Positions 8,751 through 17,564 of a stretch of 64,000 nt of DNA are shown here, piece by piece (position 1 is the stretch's first letter; the number at the start of each line of letters is the position of its first letter). Position numbers and translations under genes: made by a program. Below the pieces are notes generated by a model. It saw only the letters and a list, made by a program, of their open reading frames with translations. It ran no database searches and was not told where the DNA came from. Source of the DNA: Streptomyces griseomycini (lineage in GTDB: Bacteria; Actinomycetota; Actinomycetes; Streptomycetales; Streptomycetaceae); NCBI RefSeq assembly GCF_014203535.1, contig NZ_JACHJI010000012.1, positions 140,925 to 204,924 of the forward strand, written 5' to 3'.

Positions 8751-9749
8751 ATGGACAGACGCGGTTTCAACCGGCGGGTACTGCTGGGCGGCGCGGCCGT
8801 CGCGACATCGTTGTCCCTCGCACCCGAGGCCGCGCGTGCCGCCGGACCGGCGAGGACCGCGCCCGCCGGGGGCGAGGTGAGGCGCATCAAGCTCTACGCC
8901 GAGCGGCTGGACGGCGGGCGGATGGGATACGGCCTGGAGAAGGGCAAGGCCTCGATCCCCGGCCCCCTCATCGAGCTCAACGAGGGCGACACGCTGCACA
9001 TCGAGTTCGAGAACACCATGGACGTACCCGTGAGCCTGCACGTCCACGGCCTGGACTACGAGATCTCCAGCGACGGCACCAAGCAGAACAAGAGCGACGT
9101 CGAGCCGGGCGGCACCCGCACCTACACCTGGCGCACCCACGCCCCGGGCCGGCGCAAGGACGGCACCTGGCGGGCGGGCAGCGCCGGCTACTGGCACTAC
9201 CACGACCACGTGGTCGGCACGGAACACGGCACGGGCGGCATCCGCAACGGCCTGTACGGCCCGGTGATCGTGCGCCGCAAGGGCGACGTCCTGCCCGACG
9301 CGACCCACACGATCGTCTTCAACGACATGACGATCAACAACAGGCCGGCGCACACCGGCCCGGACTTCGAGGCGACCGTGGGCGATCGCGTCGAGTTCGT
9401 CGTGATCACGCACGGCGAGTTCTACCACACCTTCCACATGCACGGTCACCGCTGGGCCGACAACCGCACCGGCATGCTCACCGGCCCCGACGACCCGAGC
9501 CAGGTCGTCGACAACAAGATCTGCGGCCCGGCGGACTCCTTCGGCTTCCAGGTGATCGCGGGAGAGGGCGTCGGCGCGGGCGCCTGGATGTACCACTGCC
9601 ACGTCCAGAGCCACTCCGACATGGGCATGGTCGGCCTGTTCCTGGTCAAGAAGCCGGACGGCACGATCCCGGGCTACGACCCGCACGAACACCACCACGG
9701 CGCGGACTCCGGGGGACCGTCCGGGGCGGCGGAGGAACACGAGCACTGA
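8751..9749 (+). CDS. two-domain small laccase (multicopper oxidase)
   Basis: 332 residues with a Tat-type leader (MDRRGFNRRVLLGG, cleavage near ARAAG), so it is probably exported folded. It has only two cupredoxin domains, as in the Streptomyces small laccases (SLAC/EpoA), which work as trimers with copper sites between subunits. Copper ligands are visible as HVHG (His97, His99), WHYHDH, FHMHGH and the C-terminal YHCHVQSHSDMGM, which carries the type 1 Cys and His and a downstream Met. A His-rich tail (HEHHHG, EEHEH) may help copper loading. These enzymes oxidise phenols with reduction of O2 to water and affect pigment and spore-related phenotypes. It is monocistronic and diverges from the ThuA gene. 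Confidence 0.93.
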   Translation: MDRRGFNRRVLLGGAAVATSLSLAPEAARAAGPARTAPAGGEVRRIKLYAERLDGGRMGYGLEKGKASIPGPLIELNEGDTLHIEFENTMDVPVSLHVHGLDYEISSDGTKQNKSDVEPGGTRTYTWRTHAPGRRKDGTWRAGSAGYWHYHDHVVGTEHGTGGIRNGLYGPVIVRRKGDVLPDATHTIVFNDMTINNRPAHTGPDFEATVGDRVEFVVITHGEFYHTFHMHGHRWADNRTGMLTGPDDPSQVVDNKICGPADSFGFQVIAGEGVGAGAWMYHCHVQSHSDMGMVGLFLVKKPDGTIPGYDPHEHHHGADSGGPSGAAEEHEH

Positions 9750-9782
9750 CGACGCGGGGACGGGCCGCGGACCGACGGGGGT

Positions 9783-10470
9783 TCACCCGATGTCGCGGAC
9801 GGCCCACTCCGTCCGCGGCCCCTCCCGGACGTGGAGGAGAGGTCCCCGGCGGACGACGCGCCGCGGCCCGCCCGACCTGCCGCCGTCGCCCGCAGCAGGC
9901 GGGCCTCCGCCGGCGGTTCGACGGCGCCGTCACCGAGGTCGCCGAGGACCAGCCGGTCGTGCTCGTCGTCGCAACCGCCGTACAGCGCGACCCCGCCGCC
10001 GTGGACGGCCACGCCCCGCGCGCCTCGGACCGGCGTCGTCCGCGTCCGCACCGGGCGGTTCTCGCCCGTCTCGAGCAGCGGGAAGTCCGTGTGCGGGTAC
10101 GCCCGGACGACACGCCGGTCCACGTTGAGCGCGTGGCACTCCGGGAACCAGCCGGCCTCCGGCCGGTGTCCGTACTGCCACAGGGGCGTTCCCGCCCGGC
10201 TCCACCGCCGCGGCCGGGCTCGCTGGGCGGGTCCTGGCAGACACCCTCGTCGAAGTGCCCCGCCCACGGGTCCCCGGACGCGTCGGTCAGCAGGTGCTCG
10301 ACGGCGTCGCCCACGGCGAAGGCCGCGGAGGGCGGACCCGGTGCGTCGAACACCTGCACCCGGCCGGCGCCTTCGCGGCCGAAGGCGTCGACGGTGCCGT
10401 CCCGGACGGTGCGGCCGTGGTACGCGTCGGGAAGGCGTGCGCACGACGTGAGGCGGCGGTCAGCGGTCAC
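9783..10470 (-). pseudogene. frameshifted remnant of a Streptomyces hypothetical protein
   Basis: No single frame spans the region, but three frames read in order give one coherent protein. A GTG at 10470 follows GAGGAG and gives VTADRRLTSCARLPDAYHG through to AGHFDEGVC. After a shift between about 10240 and 10200 comes TPLWQYGHRPEAGWFPECHA and continues to GDLGDGAVEPPAEARLL. After a second shift near 9880-9890 comes VVRRGPLLHVREGPRTEWA, ending at a TGA at 9783-9785. This resembles an uncharacterised Streptomyces family with repeated WxY and ALNV-type motifs, which I know only as hypothetical. Two separate shifts argue for decay, although sequencing errors in GC-rich DNA could mimic it. Confidence 0.7.
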
Positions 10471-10573
10471 GGGCACTCCTCGTGGTCATCCGGCGGTCCT
10501 CGGAGAAGCCCGCGGCCGGCGCGAGCGGATTCCAGGGCTCGGCAAACGGTCCGCAGGGGCCGGCCGCGGGGAG

Positions 10574-10587
10574 CGAGAGCGCTCTCG
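10574..10587. promoter_or_regulatory. LacI-family operator palindrome
   Basis: A perfect 14-base palindrome, CGAGAGCGCTCTCG, with the central CG step typical of LacI/GalR operators. It lies 56-69 bases before the start of the adjacent LacI gene, so autoregulation is likely. It is also 104 bases upstream of the divergent pseudogene start, which may once have been the target. Confidence 0.75.
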
Positions 10588-10642
10588 TCCCCCGCGCGCC
10601 CGGGGCTATCCTGTCCCGTAGCCGCAGGTGAGGAGCCCCGAC

Positions 10643-11683
10643 GTGACCGAGACAGTGCCGCGCCCCACGCTGGAGGCCGTGGCCGCGCGGGCCGGGGTCT
10701 CGCGGGCCACCGTCTCCCGCGTGGTCAACGGTGCCGACGGGGTCAGGGAACCCCTGGCCGAGCGGGTCAGACGGGCCGTGGAGGAACTCGGGTACGTGCC
10801 CAACCAGGCCGCCCGCAGCCTGGTGACCAAGCGGCACGACGCCATCGCCGTGGTCGTCGCCGAGCCGGAGACCCGCGTCTTCGCCGACCCCTTCTTCGCC
10901 CGTCAGCTGCGCGGCATCAGCAAGGAGCTGACGGCCCACGACAACCAGCTCGTGCTGCTGCTCACCGAGGGCCGCGACGACCACGCCCGCGTCGCCCGCT
11001 ACCTGGCCGGCGGCCATGTCGACGGAGCGCTGGTGTTCTCGCTGCACCTCGACGACCCGCTGCCCGAGCTCATCCAGCGCGCGGGCGTGCCGACGGTGTT
11101 CGGCGGCCGGCCCGACTGGAGCGGCGGCAAGAACGGCGTCGTCTACGTCGACAGCGACAACCGGGGCGGCGCCCGGGACGCCGTGCGGCACCTGCTCGGC
11201 CTCGGCCGCAGCCGCGTCGCGCACATCACCGGCGCCCTCGACCAGACCTCCGCGGTGGACCGGCTCGACGGGTTCCGGGACGTCATGGTCGACGCCGACC
11301 CGCGCCTGGTCGTCGAGGGCGACTTCACCCCGGCCGCGGGCGAGCGGGCGATGCGGGAACTCCTCGACCGCTGCCCCGGCCTGGACGCGGTGTTCGCCGC
11401 CAACGACCTCACGGCGGCGGGTGCCCTGCGGGTGCTGCGCGAGCACGGACGGAGGGTGCCGGACGACGTGGCGGTCGTCGGCTTCGACGACATGCTGCCG
11501 ATCGCCGAGCAGACCGACCCGCCGCTCACCACGGTCCGCCAGGACATCGAGGAGATGGGCCGCCTGATGGCCCGCCTCCTCCTGCGCGGCCTCGACCGCA
11601 CCGCGGACGCGCCGGAGAACGTGGGCGGCACCCCCTCCAGCGTGATCCTGCCGACGACCCTGGTGCGGCGCGCCTCCGCCTGA
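10643..11683 (+). CDS. LacI/GalR-family transcriptional regulator
   Basis: 346 residues. The GTG at 10643 follows GAGGAG by 7 bases; an earlier in-frame GTG at 10628 has no ribosome site. The helix-turn-helix is at about residues 6-55 (PTLEAVAARAGVSRATVSR, hinge YVPNQAARSLV), followed by a periplasmic-binding-protein-like sugar sensor with DPFFARQLRGI, GRPDW, YVDSDNRGGA and VGFDDM. The ligand is probably a sugar. The nearest metabolic genes are the frameshifted divergent remnant and the secreted sugar-oxidising pair further left, so its regulon cannot be read from context beyond the palindrome in its own promoter. Confidence 0.9.
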   Translation: MTETVPRPTLEAVAARAGVSRATVSRVVNGADGVREPLAERVRRAVEELGYVPNQAARSLVTKRHDAIAVVVAEPETRVFADPFFARQLRGISKELTAHDNQLVLLLTEGRDDHARVARYLAGGHVDGALVFSLHLDDPLPELIQRAGVPTVFGGRPDWSGGKNGVVYVDSDNRGGARDAVRHLLGLGRSRVAHITGALDQTSAVDRLDGFRDVMVDADPRLVVEGDFTPAAGERAMRELLDRCPGLDAVFAANDLTAAGALRVLREHGRRVPDDVAVVGFDDMLPIAEQTDPPLTTVRQDIEEMGRLMARLLLRGLDRTADAPENVGGTPSSVILPTTLVRRASA

Positions 11684-11826
11684 GCTCCGGTGCGGCGCGC
11701 CCGCACGGCCGGGTCCGTGCCGCCCCGGCCGGACACGCCCGTCCGCGTGCTCCGACGGCGGATCGCCGACGGACGGTGCAAGACTCGGCGGAGCAGTCGA
11801 CGGGACCCTTCGCAGGAGGAGGCACC

Positions 11827-12621
11827 ATGCTCACCACCCGCTTCGTCGACGGCGCCCCGAACTGGATCGACGTCGGCACTCCCGACGTCGGGGCTGCCAC
11901 GTCCTTCTACGGCGGCCTCTTCGGCTGGGAGTACCGGTCGGCGGGGCCCGACGCCGGCGGCTACGGCTTCTTCCGGCTGGCCGGCCGGATCGTCGCGGGT
12001 GCGACGCGGACCACGCCGGAGCAGGGGCCGCCCGCGTGGACCGTCTACTTCCGGAGCCCCGACGCGCAGGCCACGGCGCAGGCCGTCCGGCGGGCCCGGG
12101 GCAGTGTGCCCACGCCGCCCGTGGAGGTGGGGGACCAGGGCAGGACGGCGATCCTCGCCGACCAGACGGGCGTCCCCTTCGGCATCTGGGAACCCGCCCT
12201 GCGCGAGGGCGTCGAGGCCGCCGGCGAGGTCGGCTCGCTGTGCTGGGTCGAGCTGTACACCCCGGACATCGCCCGGGCCGCCGCCTTCTACCACTCGGTC
12301 CTCGGCTGGGAGTCCTCGGCGGTGACCTTCCCCGGCGGCGTCTACACCTCCGTCAACCCCGCCGGGAGCGGGGAGGAAGGCTTCTTCGGCGGCCTGGTGC
12401 CCCTGGCCGACGATCCCACGGAGGCGGAGTCCGGACAGCCGTACTGGCTGCCCTACATCGGGGTGGACGACCCGGACGCCGCCGTCGCCCGGGCCGTCGA
12501 ACTGGGCGGCCGGGTCCGGATGCCCGCCACCTCCCTCGCCGGGGTCGGCCGTCTGGCCCGCCTCGAGGACCCGTACGGCGCGCGTTTCGCCGTCCTCAAG
12601 GGCGACCCGCGGCAGACCTGA
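11827..12621 (+). CDS. VOC-superfamily protein with two glyoxalase-like domains
   Basis: 264 residues made of two tandem vicinal-oxygen-chelate modules, about 10-125 and 135-260. Each starts with a W(I/V)xxxTPDxxxAxxFYxxxxGWE pattern (WIDVGTPDVGAATSFYGGLF; WVELYTPDIARAAAFYHSVL). The ATG at 11827 follows AGGAGGAGGC. The closest annotated relatives are 'hydroxylase'/27-kDa antigen CFP30B-type VOC proteins of actinobacteria, for which no activity is established. The usual metal-binding His/Glu pattern is not obvious. It is probably transcribed alone. Confidence 0.85.
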   Translation: MLTTRFVDGAPNWIDVGTPDVGAATSFYGGLFGWEYRSAGPDAGGYGFFRLAGRIVAGATRTTPEQGPPAWTVYFRSPDAQATAQAVRRARGSVPTPPVEVGDQGRTAILADQTGVPFGIWEPALREGVEAAGEVGSLCWVELYTPDIARAAAFYHSVLGWESSAVTFPGGVYTSVNPAGSGEEGFFGGLVPLADDPTEAESGQPYWLPYIGVDDPDAAVARAVELGGRVRMPATSLAGVGRLARLEDPYGARFAVLKGDPRQT

Positions 12622-12784
12622 CGCCCGACCGGAGTCCGGCGGTCCCTCCGCGCGCCGCCGTGTGTCTCCCGCCCGGGCGACGCCATCATCGTGCGGACAC
12701 GGACACGGACACGGACGAACGGCGGCGGGCCGCGTTGATGCCGCGTTGATCGAACGTTTTCCGCCGCCCGGCACGCTCTCGGCC

Positions 12785-13030
12785 ATGCACATCGAAACGT
12801 TTCCGTCGCCCGACCTCACCTGGCAGGAGCAGGCGCTGTGCGCGCAGACCGGGGGAGACTTCTTCTTCCCCGAGCCGGGCAGTTCGGTCCGTGAGGCCAA
12901 ACGGATCTGCGGTCTGTGCCCCATCCGCGCCGCCTGCCTCGACTACGCCATGGCCCACGACATGCGCTTCGGCGTCTGGGGCGGCCTGTCGGAGAAGGAG
13001 CGGCTGGAGCTGCGGAGAGCGGGCCGCTGA
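12785..13030 (+). CDS. wblH: WhiB-like iron-sulfur regulator
   Basis: 81-residue Wbl protein with the four cluster cysteines Cys19, Cys42, Cys45 and Cys51 (CGLC core) and the GVWGG turn at residues 63-67, followed by a basic C-terminus (SEKERLELRRAGR). These proteins bind a [4Fe-4S] cluster and act with the housekeeping sigma factor. The short N-terminus, the sequence around the first cysteine and the position between the laccase region and ssgD fit WblH (SCO6715 as I remember it), but the paralogue assignment is less sure than the family. The upstream region 12735-12770 is AT-richer with GTTGAT repeats and probably holds the promoter. Confidence 0.85.
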   Translation: MHIETFPSPDLTWQEQALCAQTGGDFFFPEPGSSVREAKRICGLCPIRAACLDYAMAHDMRFGVWGGLSEKERLELRRAGR

Positions 13031-13069
13031 GGGCCGGCCACCGGGAGGAGGTCCCCCGGTGGCCGGCCC
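13031..13069. terminator. bidirectional hairpin terminator
   Basis: Arms of 15 perfect base pairs (13031-13045 and 13055-13069) around a 9-base loop, starting right after the wblH stop and facing the convergent desaturase gene. Confidence 0.8.
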
Positions 13070-13097
13070 GACGGCGCCGGTGGCCTGCGGGCCGGTC

Positions 13098-14072
13098 TCA
13101 GCCGGCCGCGCGTGCCGCCATGCGGGCCTTGCGGGCCGCCAGCTTCTCGTCGAACTTCCGCGCCTCCGAGTCCAGGCCGCCCATGAACACGCCGAGTTCC
13201 TCCTGGGCCTTGCGGCCCTCGGGGCCGAGGCCGTCGATCTCCATGATCTTCAGGAAGCGGAGCACCGGCTGGAGCACGTCGTCGTGGTGGATGCGCAGGT
13301 TGTAGACCTCGCCGATGGCCATCTGGGCGGCGGCCCGTTCGAAGCCGGGGATGCCGTGGCCGGGCATCCGGAAGTTCACGACGACGTCGCGCACCGCCTG
13401 CATCGTCAGGTCGGGGGCGAGTTCGAAGGCCGCCCTCAGGAGGTTGCGGTAGAAGACCATGTGCAGGTTCTCGTCGGTCGCGATGCGGGCCAGCATGCGG
13501 TCGCAGACCGGGTCGCCGGACTGGTGGCCGGTGTTGCGGTGCGAGATGCGGGTGGCCAGCTCCTGGAAGGCGACGTAGGCGACCGAGTGCAGCATCGAGT
13601 GCCGGTTGTCCGACTCGAAGCCCTCGCTCATGTGCGCCATGCGGAACTGCTCCAGCTTGTCCGGGTCCACCGCCCGCGAGGCGAGCAGGTAGTCCCGCAT
13701 CACGATGCCGTGCCGGCCCTCCTCGGCGGTCCAGCGGTGCACCCAGGTGCCCCAGGCGCCGTCCCGGCCGAACAGCGTGGCGATCTCGTGGTGGTAGCTC
13801 GGGAGGTTGTCCTCGGTCAGCAGGTTCACCACCAGCGCGATCCGGCCGACCTCGGTGACCTTCGACTGCTCCTTGTCCCAGGCCTCGCCGTCCTCGAAGA
13901 AGCCGGGGAAGTTGCGGCCGTCGCTCCACGGCACGTACTCGTGCGGCATCCAGTCCTTGGCGACCTTCAGGTGCCGGTCGAGTTCCTTCTCGACCACTTC
14001 CTCCAGCGCGTACAACAGCCGTGCGTCGGTCCAGACGGACGGGCTGCCGAGGTGAGGGGAAGTGAGCGTCAC
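13098..14072 (-). CDS. di-iron acyl-ACP desaturase
   Basis: 324 residues, start ATG 14072. The two EExxH-type iron motifs are visible: EDNLPSYHH with the later EEGRH, and DENLH in helix 4 (ATDENLHMVFYRN). Together with WVHRWTAEEGRHG this assigns it to the soluble plant-type stearoyl-ACP desaturase family (FA_desaturase_2, DesA-like). It would introduce a double bond into acyl-ACP using ferredoxin and O2 and so adjust membrane fluidity. It stands alone and has a distinctive repeated operator upstream (14127-14172). The C-terminus is Ala/Arg-rich and charged. Confidence 0.92.
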   Translation of the reverse strand: MTLTSPHLGSPSVWTDARLLYALEEVVEKELDRHLKVAKDWMPHEYVPWSDGRNFPGFFEDGEAWDKEQSKVTEVGRIALVVNLLTEDNLPSYHHEIATLFGRDGAWGTWVHRWTAEEGRHGIVMRDYLLASRAVDPDKLEQFRMAHMSEGFESDNRHSMLHSVAYVAFQELATRISHRNTGHQSGDPVCDRMLARIATDENLHMVFYRNLLRAAFELAPDLTMQAVRDVVVNFRMPGHGIPGFERAAAQMAIGEVYNLRIHHDDVLQPVLRFLKIMEIDGLGPEGRKAQEELGVFMGGLDSEARKFDEKLAARKARMAARAAG

Positions 14073-14126
14073 GGGAACTCCAGGGGACGGTGCGGGGTAC
14101 GACTGGACCGGCGAGCGGTGCCGGAA

Positions 14127-14172
14127 CCTACGGAATCGTAGGCTACGAAGCCGTAGGTTACGTAGCCGTAGG
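14127..14172. promoter_or_regulatory. phased operator array upstream of desaturase
   Basis: Three consecutive units of 16, 15 and 15 bases end in GTAGG at 14138-14142, 14153-14157 and 14168-14172, an exact 15-base period. Unit 1 is a perfect palindrome, CCTACGGAATCGTAGG (14127-14142). Unit 2 is CTACGAAGCCGTAGG and unit 3 is TTACGTAGCCGTAGG. Each is a CTACG/CGTAG-type dyad sharing symmetry with its neighbour. The array lies 55-100 bases upstream of the desaturase ATG, where TetR-type fatty-acid regulators commonly bind. No regulator gene lies next to it. Confidence 0.7.
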
Positions 14173-14284
14173 TTAAGAACGCCGTAAAGATCGCTGATCA
14201 GGCCGTATGGTCACGGAGGTTTCCCCCGCGCGGACGGGTCCGGAACCGCAGGTCCATGAGGCGTGCGGTCGACGGGGACGCGGG

Positions 14285-15061
14285 TCAGGTGTACAGATCC
14301 CGCAGCCGCACCGAGAGGCAGGTCACACAGCCCTCGAGCTTCTCGAACTCGCCGATGTCCGCCAGGACCGGCTCGTAGCCGAGGTCCGCGAACAGCTCCG
14401 CGGTCCTCGGCGCGCTCGCCGCCATCAGCAGCTTGTCCCCGCCGAGCAGCACCACGTGCGCCCCGGACCCCTCCGGCACCGGCAGGAAGCGGGGGAACAG
14501 CGACGGCGCGTCCGTGTTCGGGACGCGCCCGACGACCGTCCCGTCCGGCAGCGCCGTGACCGCCGACTTCAGGTGCAGCACCTCGGTGACCGGCACGGCG
14601 ACCACCCGTGCGCCCAGCGGCTCGAACGCGGCCCGCACCTGCTGGACCCCGGCCGCGTTGGTGCGCCCGCCGCGGCCCACGTACACGGTGTCGCCGATCT
14701 TGAGCACGTCTCCGCCGTCCAGCGTGCCCGGCTCCCAGACCCAGTTCACCGAGCAGCCCAGGGACGCCACGGCCTCCTCGACGCCGGCGGTCTCGTCGCG
14801 CCGGGACTCGGCCCCGGACCGGGCGATCAGCGCCACGTTCCGGTACATCACCACCGTGTCCTCGACGAACACCGAGGCCGGGCAGTCGTCGGCCGGGGCC
14901 ACCTCGATCGTCTCCCAGCCGTGGGTGCGCAGCGCCTCCACGTACGCCTCCCACTGCTCCACCGCCCGGCCGACGTCCACCCCCTCCCGCTCGACGGGCG
15001 TCACCAGCCCTTCGGCCAGACGGGGGCTGGGGCGGCGGACCAGGGCCTTCTTGCTGGGCAC
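14285..15061 (-). CDS. dimethylarginine dimethylaminohydrolase (DDAH)
   Basis: 258 residues from a GTG at 15061 (VPSKKALVRRPSPRLAEGL), 8 bases after GGAG; this length matches the S. coelicolor DDAH as I recall it. Amidinotransferase-fold motifs: FVEDTVV, EPGTLDGGDVLKIG, YVGRGGRTN, HLKSAVT (catalytic His near residue 162) and the C-terminal nucleophile Cys in EGCVTCLSV (about 246-249). The enzyme hydrolyses N-omega-methylated arginines to citrulline and methylamines, recycling products of protein turnover. No other arginine-catabolic gene is adjacent, though an arginase-family gene lies at 36.3-37.2 kb. Longer in-frame starts up to 15181 are not needed. Confidence 0.92.
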   Translation of the reverse strand: MPSKKALVRRPSPRLAEGLVTPVEREGVDVGRAVEQWEAYVEALRTHGWETIEVAPADDCPASVFVEDTVVMYRNVALIARSGAESRRDETAGVEEAVASLGCSVNWVWEPGTLDGGDVLKIGDTVYVGRGGRTNAAGVQQVRAAFEPLGARVVAVPVTEVLHLKSAVTALPDGTVVGRVPNTDAPSLFPRFLPVPEGSGAHVVLLGGDKLLMAASAPRTAELFADLGYEPVLADIGEFEKLEGCVTCLSVRLRDLYT

Positions 15062-15265
15062 GAGAGTGACTCCGTATCGGACGGGACGTGTCGGTACCGC
15101 GCCGGGGGCCTCCCGAGGGAGGGCCGGGACTCCCTCGGCCGTCGGCGGACCATCATGCAGGGCGAACCGGGACGGGACCACCCCTGGCGGCGATGGGGTG
15201 TGTCCATGGGTGACGGACCCCGGCGGCCCGCGGCCGCCGACCCGCGCCCGCGGCGGGCCCCCGTG

Positions 15266-17554
15266 TCACCGTCCCCGCACCGCCCGCCGCAGGTGCTCCC
15301 CGGTGAACGACTCCCGGGCGGCCAGCAGCCGCTCCGGAGTCCCCTCGAAGACCACCCGTCCGCCGTTCCGTCCGCCGTCCGGGCCGAGGTCGATCACCCA
15401 GTCGGCGCGGGCGATCACGTCCAGGTTGTGCTCGACCACGACGACCGTGTTGCCCGCGTCCACGAGCCGGTCCAGGAGGGCGACGAGGCCGTCCACGTCC
15501 GCCATGTGCAGCCCGGTGGTCGGTTCGTCCAGCACGTACACCACGCCCTTGCGGTGCAGCCGGGTGGCCAGCTTGATGCGCTGTCGTTCGCCGCCGGACA
15601 GCGTGGACAGCGGCTGCCCGAGGGTGAGGTACGTCAGGCCGACGTCCCGCAGGGCGCGCAGCCGACGGCGTACGCCCGCGTCGCCGAAGAAGTCCAGCGC
15701 CTCGTCGGCCGTCATCCCCAGGACGTCGGCGATCGAGCGGCCGCCGACGGTCAGCCGCAGCACCTCGTCCTTGAAGCGCCGACCCGCGCAGTCGGGACAG
15801 GTCGTCGTCACCGGGTCCATGAAGGCCAGGTCGGTGTACATGATCCCGCGGCCCTCGCAGGTCGCGCAGGCGCCGGCGGAGTTGAAGCTGAACAGCCCCG
15901 CGTCCCGCCCCGTCTCCCGCGCGAAGATCTTCCGCACCGTGTCCATGATCCCGAGATACGTCGCCGGGGTGGACCGCGCGGAGATCCCGATGGACGACTG
16001 GTCGACGACCACCGCGTCGGCGTGGGCGGCGGTGAACTCGGCGACCAGCGTGCTCTTGCCGGACCCGGCGACCCCGGTCACCGCGGTCAGCACCCCGGTC
16101 GGGAACCGCACGGTGACGTCGCGCAGGTTGTGCCGGTCGGCGCCCTTCACCCACAGCTCGCCGGTCGCCTCCCGCACCCGGTCCTTGACCGCCGTGCGCC
16201 GGCCCAGGCACCGTCCGGTCAGGGTGCCCGAGGCGGCCAGTTCGGCCGGCGTCCCCTCGAACACCACCCGGCCGCCCCCGGCTCCCGCACCGGGGCCCAT
16301 GTCGACGACGTGGTCGGCCAGCGCGATGACGTCGGGGTCGTGCTCGACGACCAGCACGGTGTTCCCCTTGTCCCGCAGCCGCAGCAGCAGTTCGCCGAGG
16401 CGGTGCACGTCGCGCGGGTGCAGTCCGACGCTGGGCTCGTCGAAGACGTACGTCATCCCGGTCAGGCTGGACCCCAGGTGCCGCACCGTCTTCAGCCGCT
16501 GGCCCTCGCCGCCGGAGAGGGTGGACGTCTCCCGGTCGAGGCTGAGGTAGCCGAGGCCGATCGTCTCGATCCGCTCCAGCGCGGCGACGGCGGCCCCAGC
16601 GATCGGCCGGGCGACCGGGTCGTCGATCTCCCGCAGCACGGCGATGAGGTCGGTGACCTGCATCCGGGTGCAGTCGGCGATGGACAGCCCGTTGACGCGC
16701 GTCGCCAGCGCCGCCTCGTTCAGCCGGGCGCCCCGGCAGGCCGGGCAGACGCCCTCGGCCAGGAACTCCCGCACCATGTCGCGGGTCTTCTGGCTCATCG
16801 CCGCCAGGTCCCGCTTCAGGTACAGCCGTTCGAACCGGTCGGCGAGCCCCTCGTACTCGGTGGTCCAGGTGCCGCCCGTGCCGTTCACGGTGACCTTGCT
16901 GCCGGGACGCCCGCGCATCAGGAACTCCCGCTCGGCCGCGGTGAACTCGCGCACCGGCTTGTGCGGGTCGAGCTCGTCGCTGTTCGTGTACGCCTGCCCC
17001 TGCCACGTCCCCGCGGCGAACGGCGGGAAGCGGACCGCCCCCTCGGCGAGGGAGCGGTCCGCGTCGAGGATGCGGTCCCAGTCCGGTCGCACGGTCCGGC
17101 CCAGCCCGTCGCACGCGGGGCACATGCCCGACGGGTCGTTGAACGAGTACGCCGTCGCCGGCCCGGCGCTCGGCGTGCCGTGCCGGGAGAACAGCACCCG
17201 GATCACCGCGTACACGTCCGTCATCGTGCCGACCGTCGACCGGGAGTGGCCGCCGACGGGCCGCTGGTCGACGACGATCGCGGGGGTGAGGTCCTCCAGG
17301 GCGTCCGCGTGCGGCCGTTCGTACTTGGGCAGCCGGTTGCGGACGAACCAGGTGTACGTCTCGTTCAGCTGCCGCTGCGACTCGACCGCGATCGTGTCGA
17401 AGACGACCGACGACTTCCCCGATCCCGAAACGCCGGTGAACACGGTCAGCCGGCCCTTCGGGATGCGGAGCGTGACGTCCTTGAGGTTGTTCTCCCGGGC
17501 CCCGGTGAGGGTGATGAACGCGCTGGGTTCGCTCGTCTGGCTCGTCTGGCTCAT
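15266..17554 (-). CDS. UvrA-like ABC ATPase (UvrA2/drug-resistance type)
   Basis: 762 residues with two ABC modules. Walker A motifs are GVSGSGKSS (about 40) and GVAGSGKST (about 490); signatures are LSGGEGQR and LSGGERQR; DEP Walker B motifs follow. Zinc-finger CxxC pairs are present (MCPACDG, VCPACRG, ACATCEG, TCPDCAG). It is about 200 residues shorter than canonical UvrA, so it belongs to the UvrA2/DrrC-like class associated with tolerance to DNA-binding antibiotics rather than core excision repair. The ABC-F gene starts upstream on the same strand with only about 10 bases between, suggesting one stress or antibiotic-tolerance operon. Confidence 0.9.
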   Translation of the reverse strand: MSQTSQTSEPSAFITLTGARENNLKDVTLRIPKGRLTVFTGVSGSGKSSVVFDTIAVESQRQLNETYTWFVRNRLPKYERPHADALEDLTPAIVVDQRPVGGHSRSTVGTMTDVYAVIRVLFSRHGTPSAGPATAYSFNDPSGMCPACDGLGRTVRPDWDRILDADRSLAEGAVRFPPFAAGTWQGQAYTNSDELDPHKPVREFTAAEREFLMRGRPGSKVTVNGTGGTWTTEYEGLADRFERLYLKRDLAAMSQKTRDMVREFLAEGVCPACRGARLNEAALATRVNGLSIADCTRMQVTDLIAVLREIDDPVARPIAGAAVAALERIETIGLGYLSLDRETSTLSGGEGQRLKTVRHLGSSLTGMTYVFDEPSVGLHPRDVHRLGELLLRLRDKGNTVLVVEHDPDVIALADHVVDMGPGAGAGGGRVVFEGTPAELAASGTLTGRCLGRRTAVKDRVREATGELWVKGADRHNLRDVTVRFPTGVLTAVTGVAGSGKSTLVAEFTAAHADAVVVDQSSIGISARSTPATYLGIMDTVRKIFARETGRDAGLFSFNSAGACATCEGRGIMYTDLAFMDPVTTTCPDCAGRRFKDEVLRLTVGGRSIADVLGMTADEALDFFGDAGVRRRLRALRDVGLTYLTLGQPLSTLSGGERQRIKLATRLHRKGVVYVLDEPTTGLHMADVDGLVALLDRLVDAGNTVVVVEHNLDVIARADWVIDLGPDGGRNGGRVVFEGTPERLLAARESFTGEHLRRAVRGR

Positions 17555-17564
17555 GCCGCCGACG

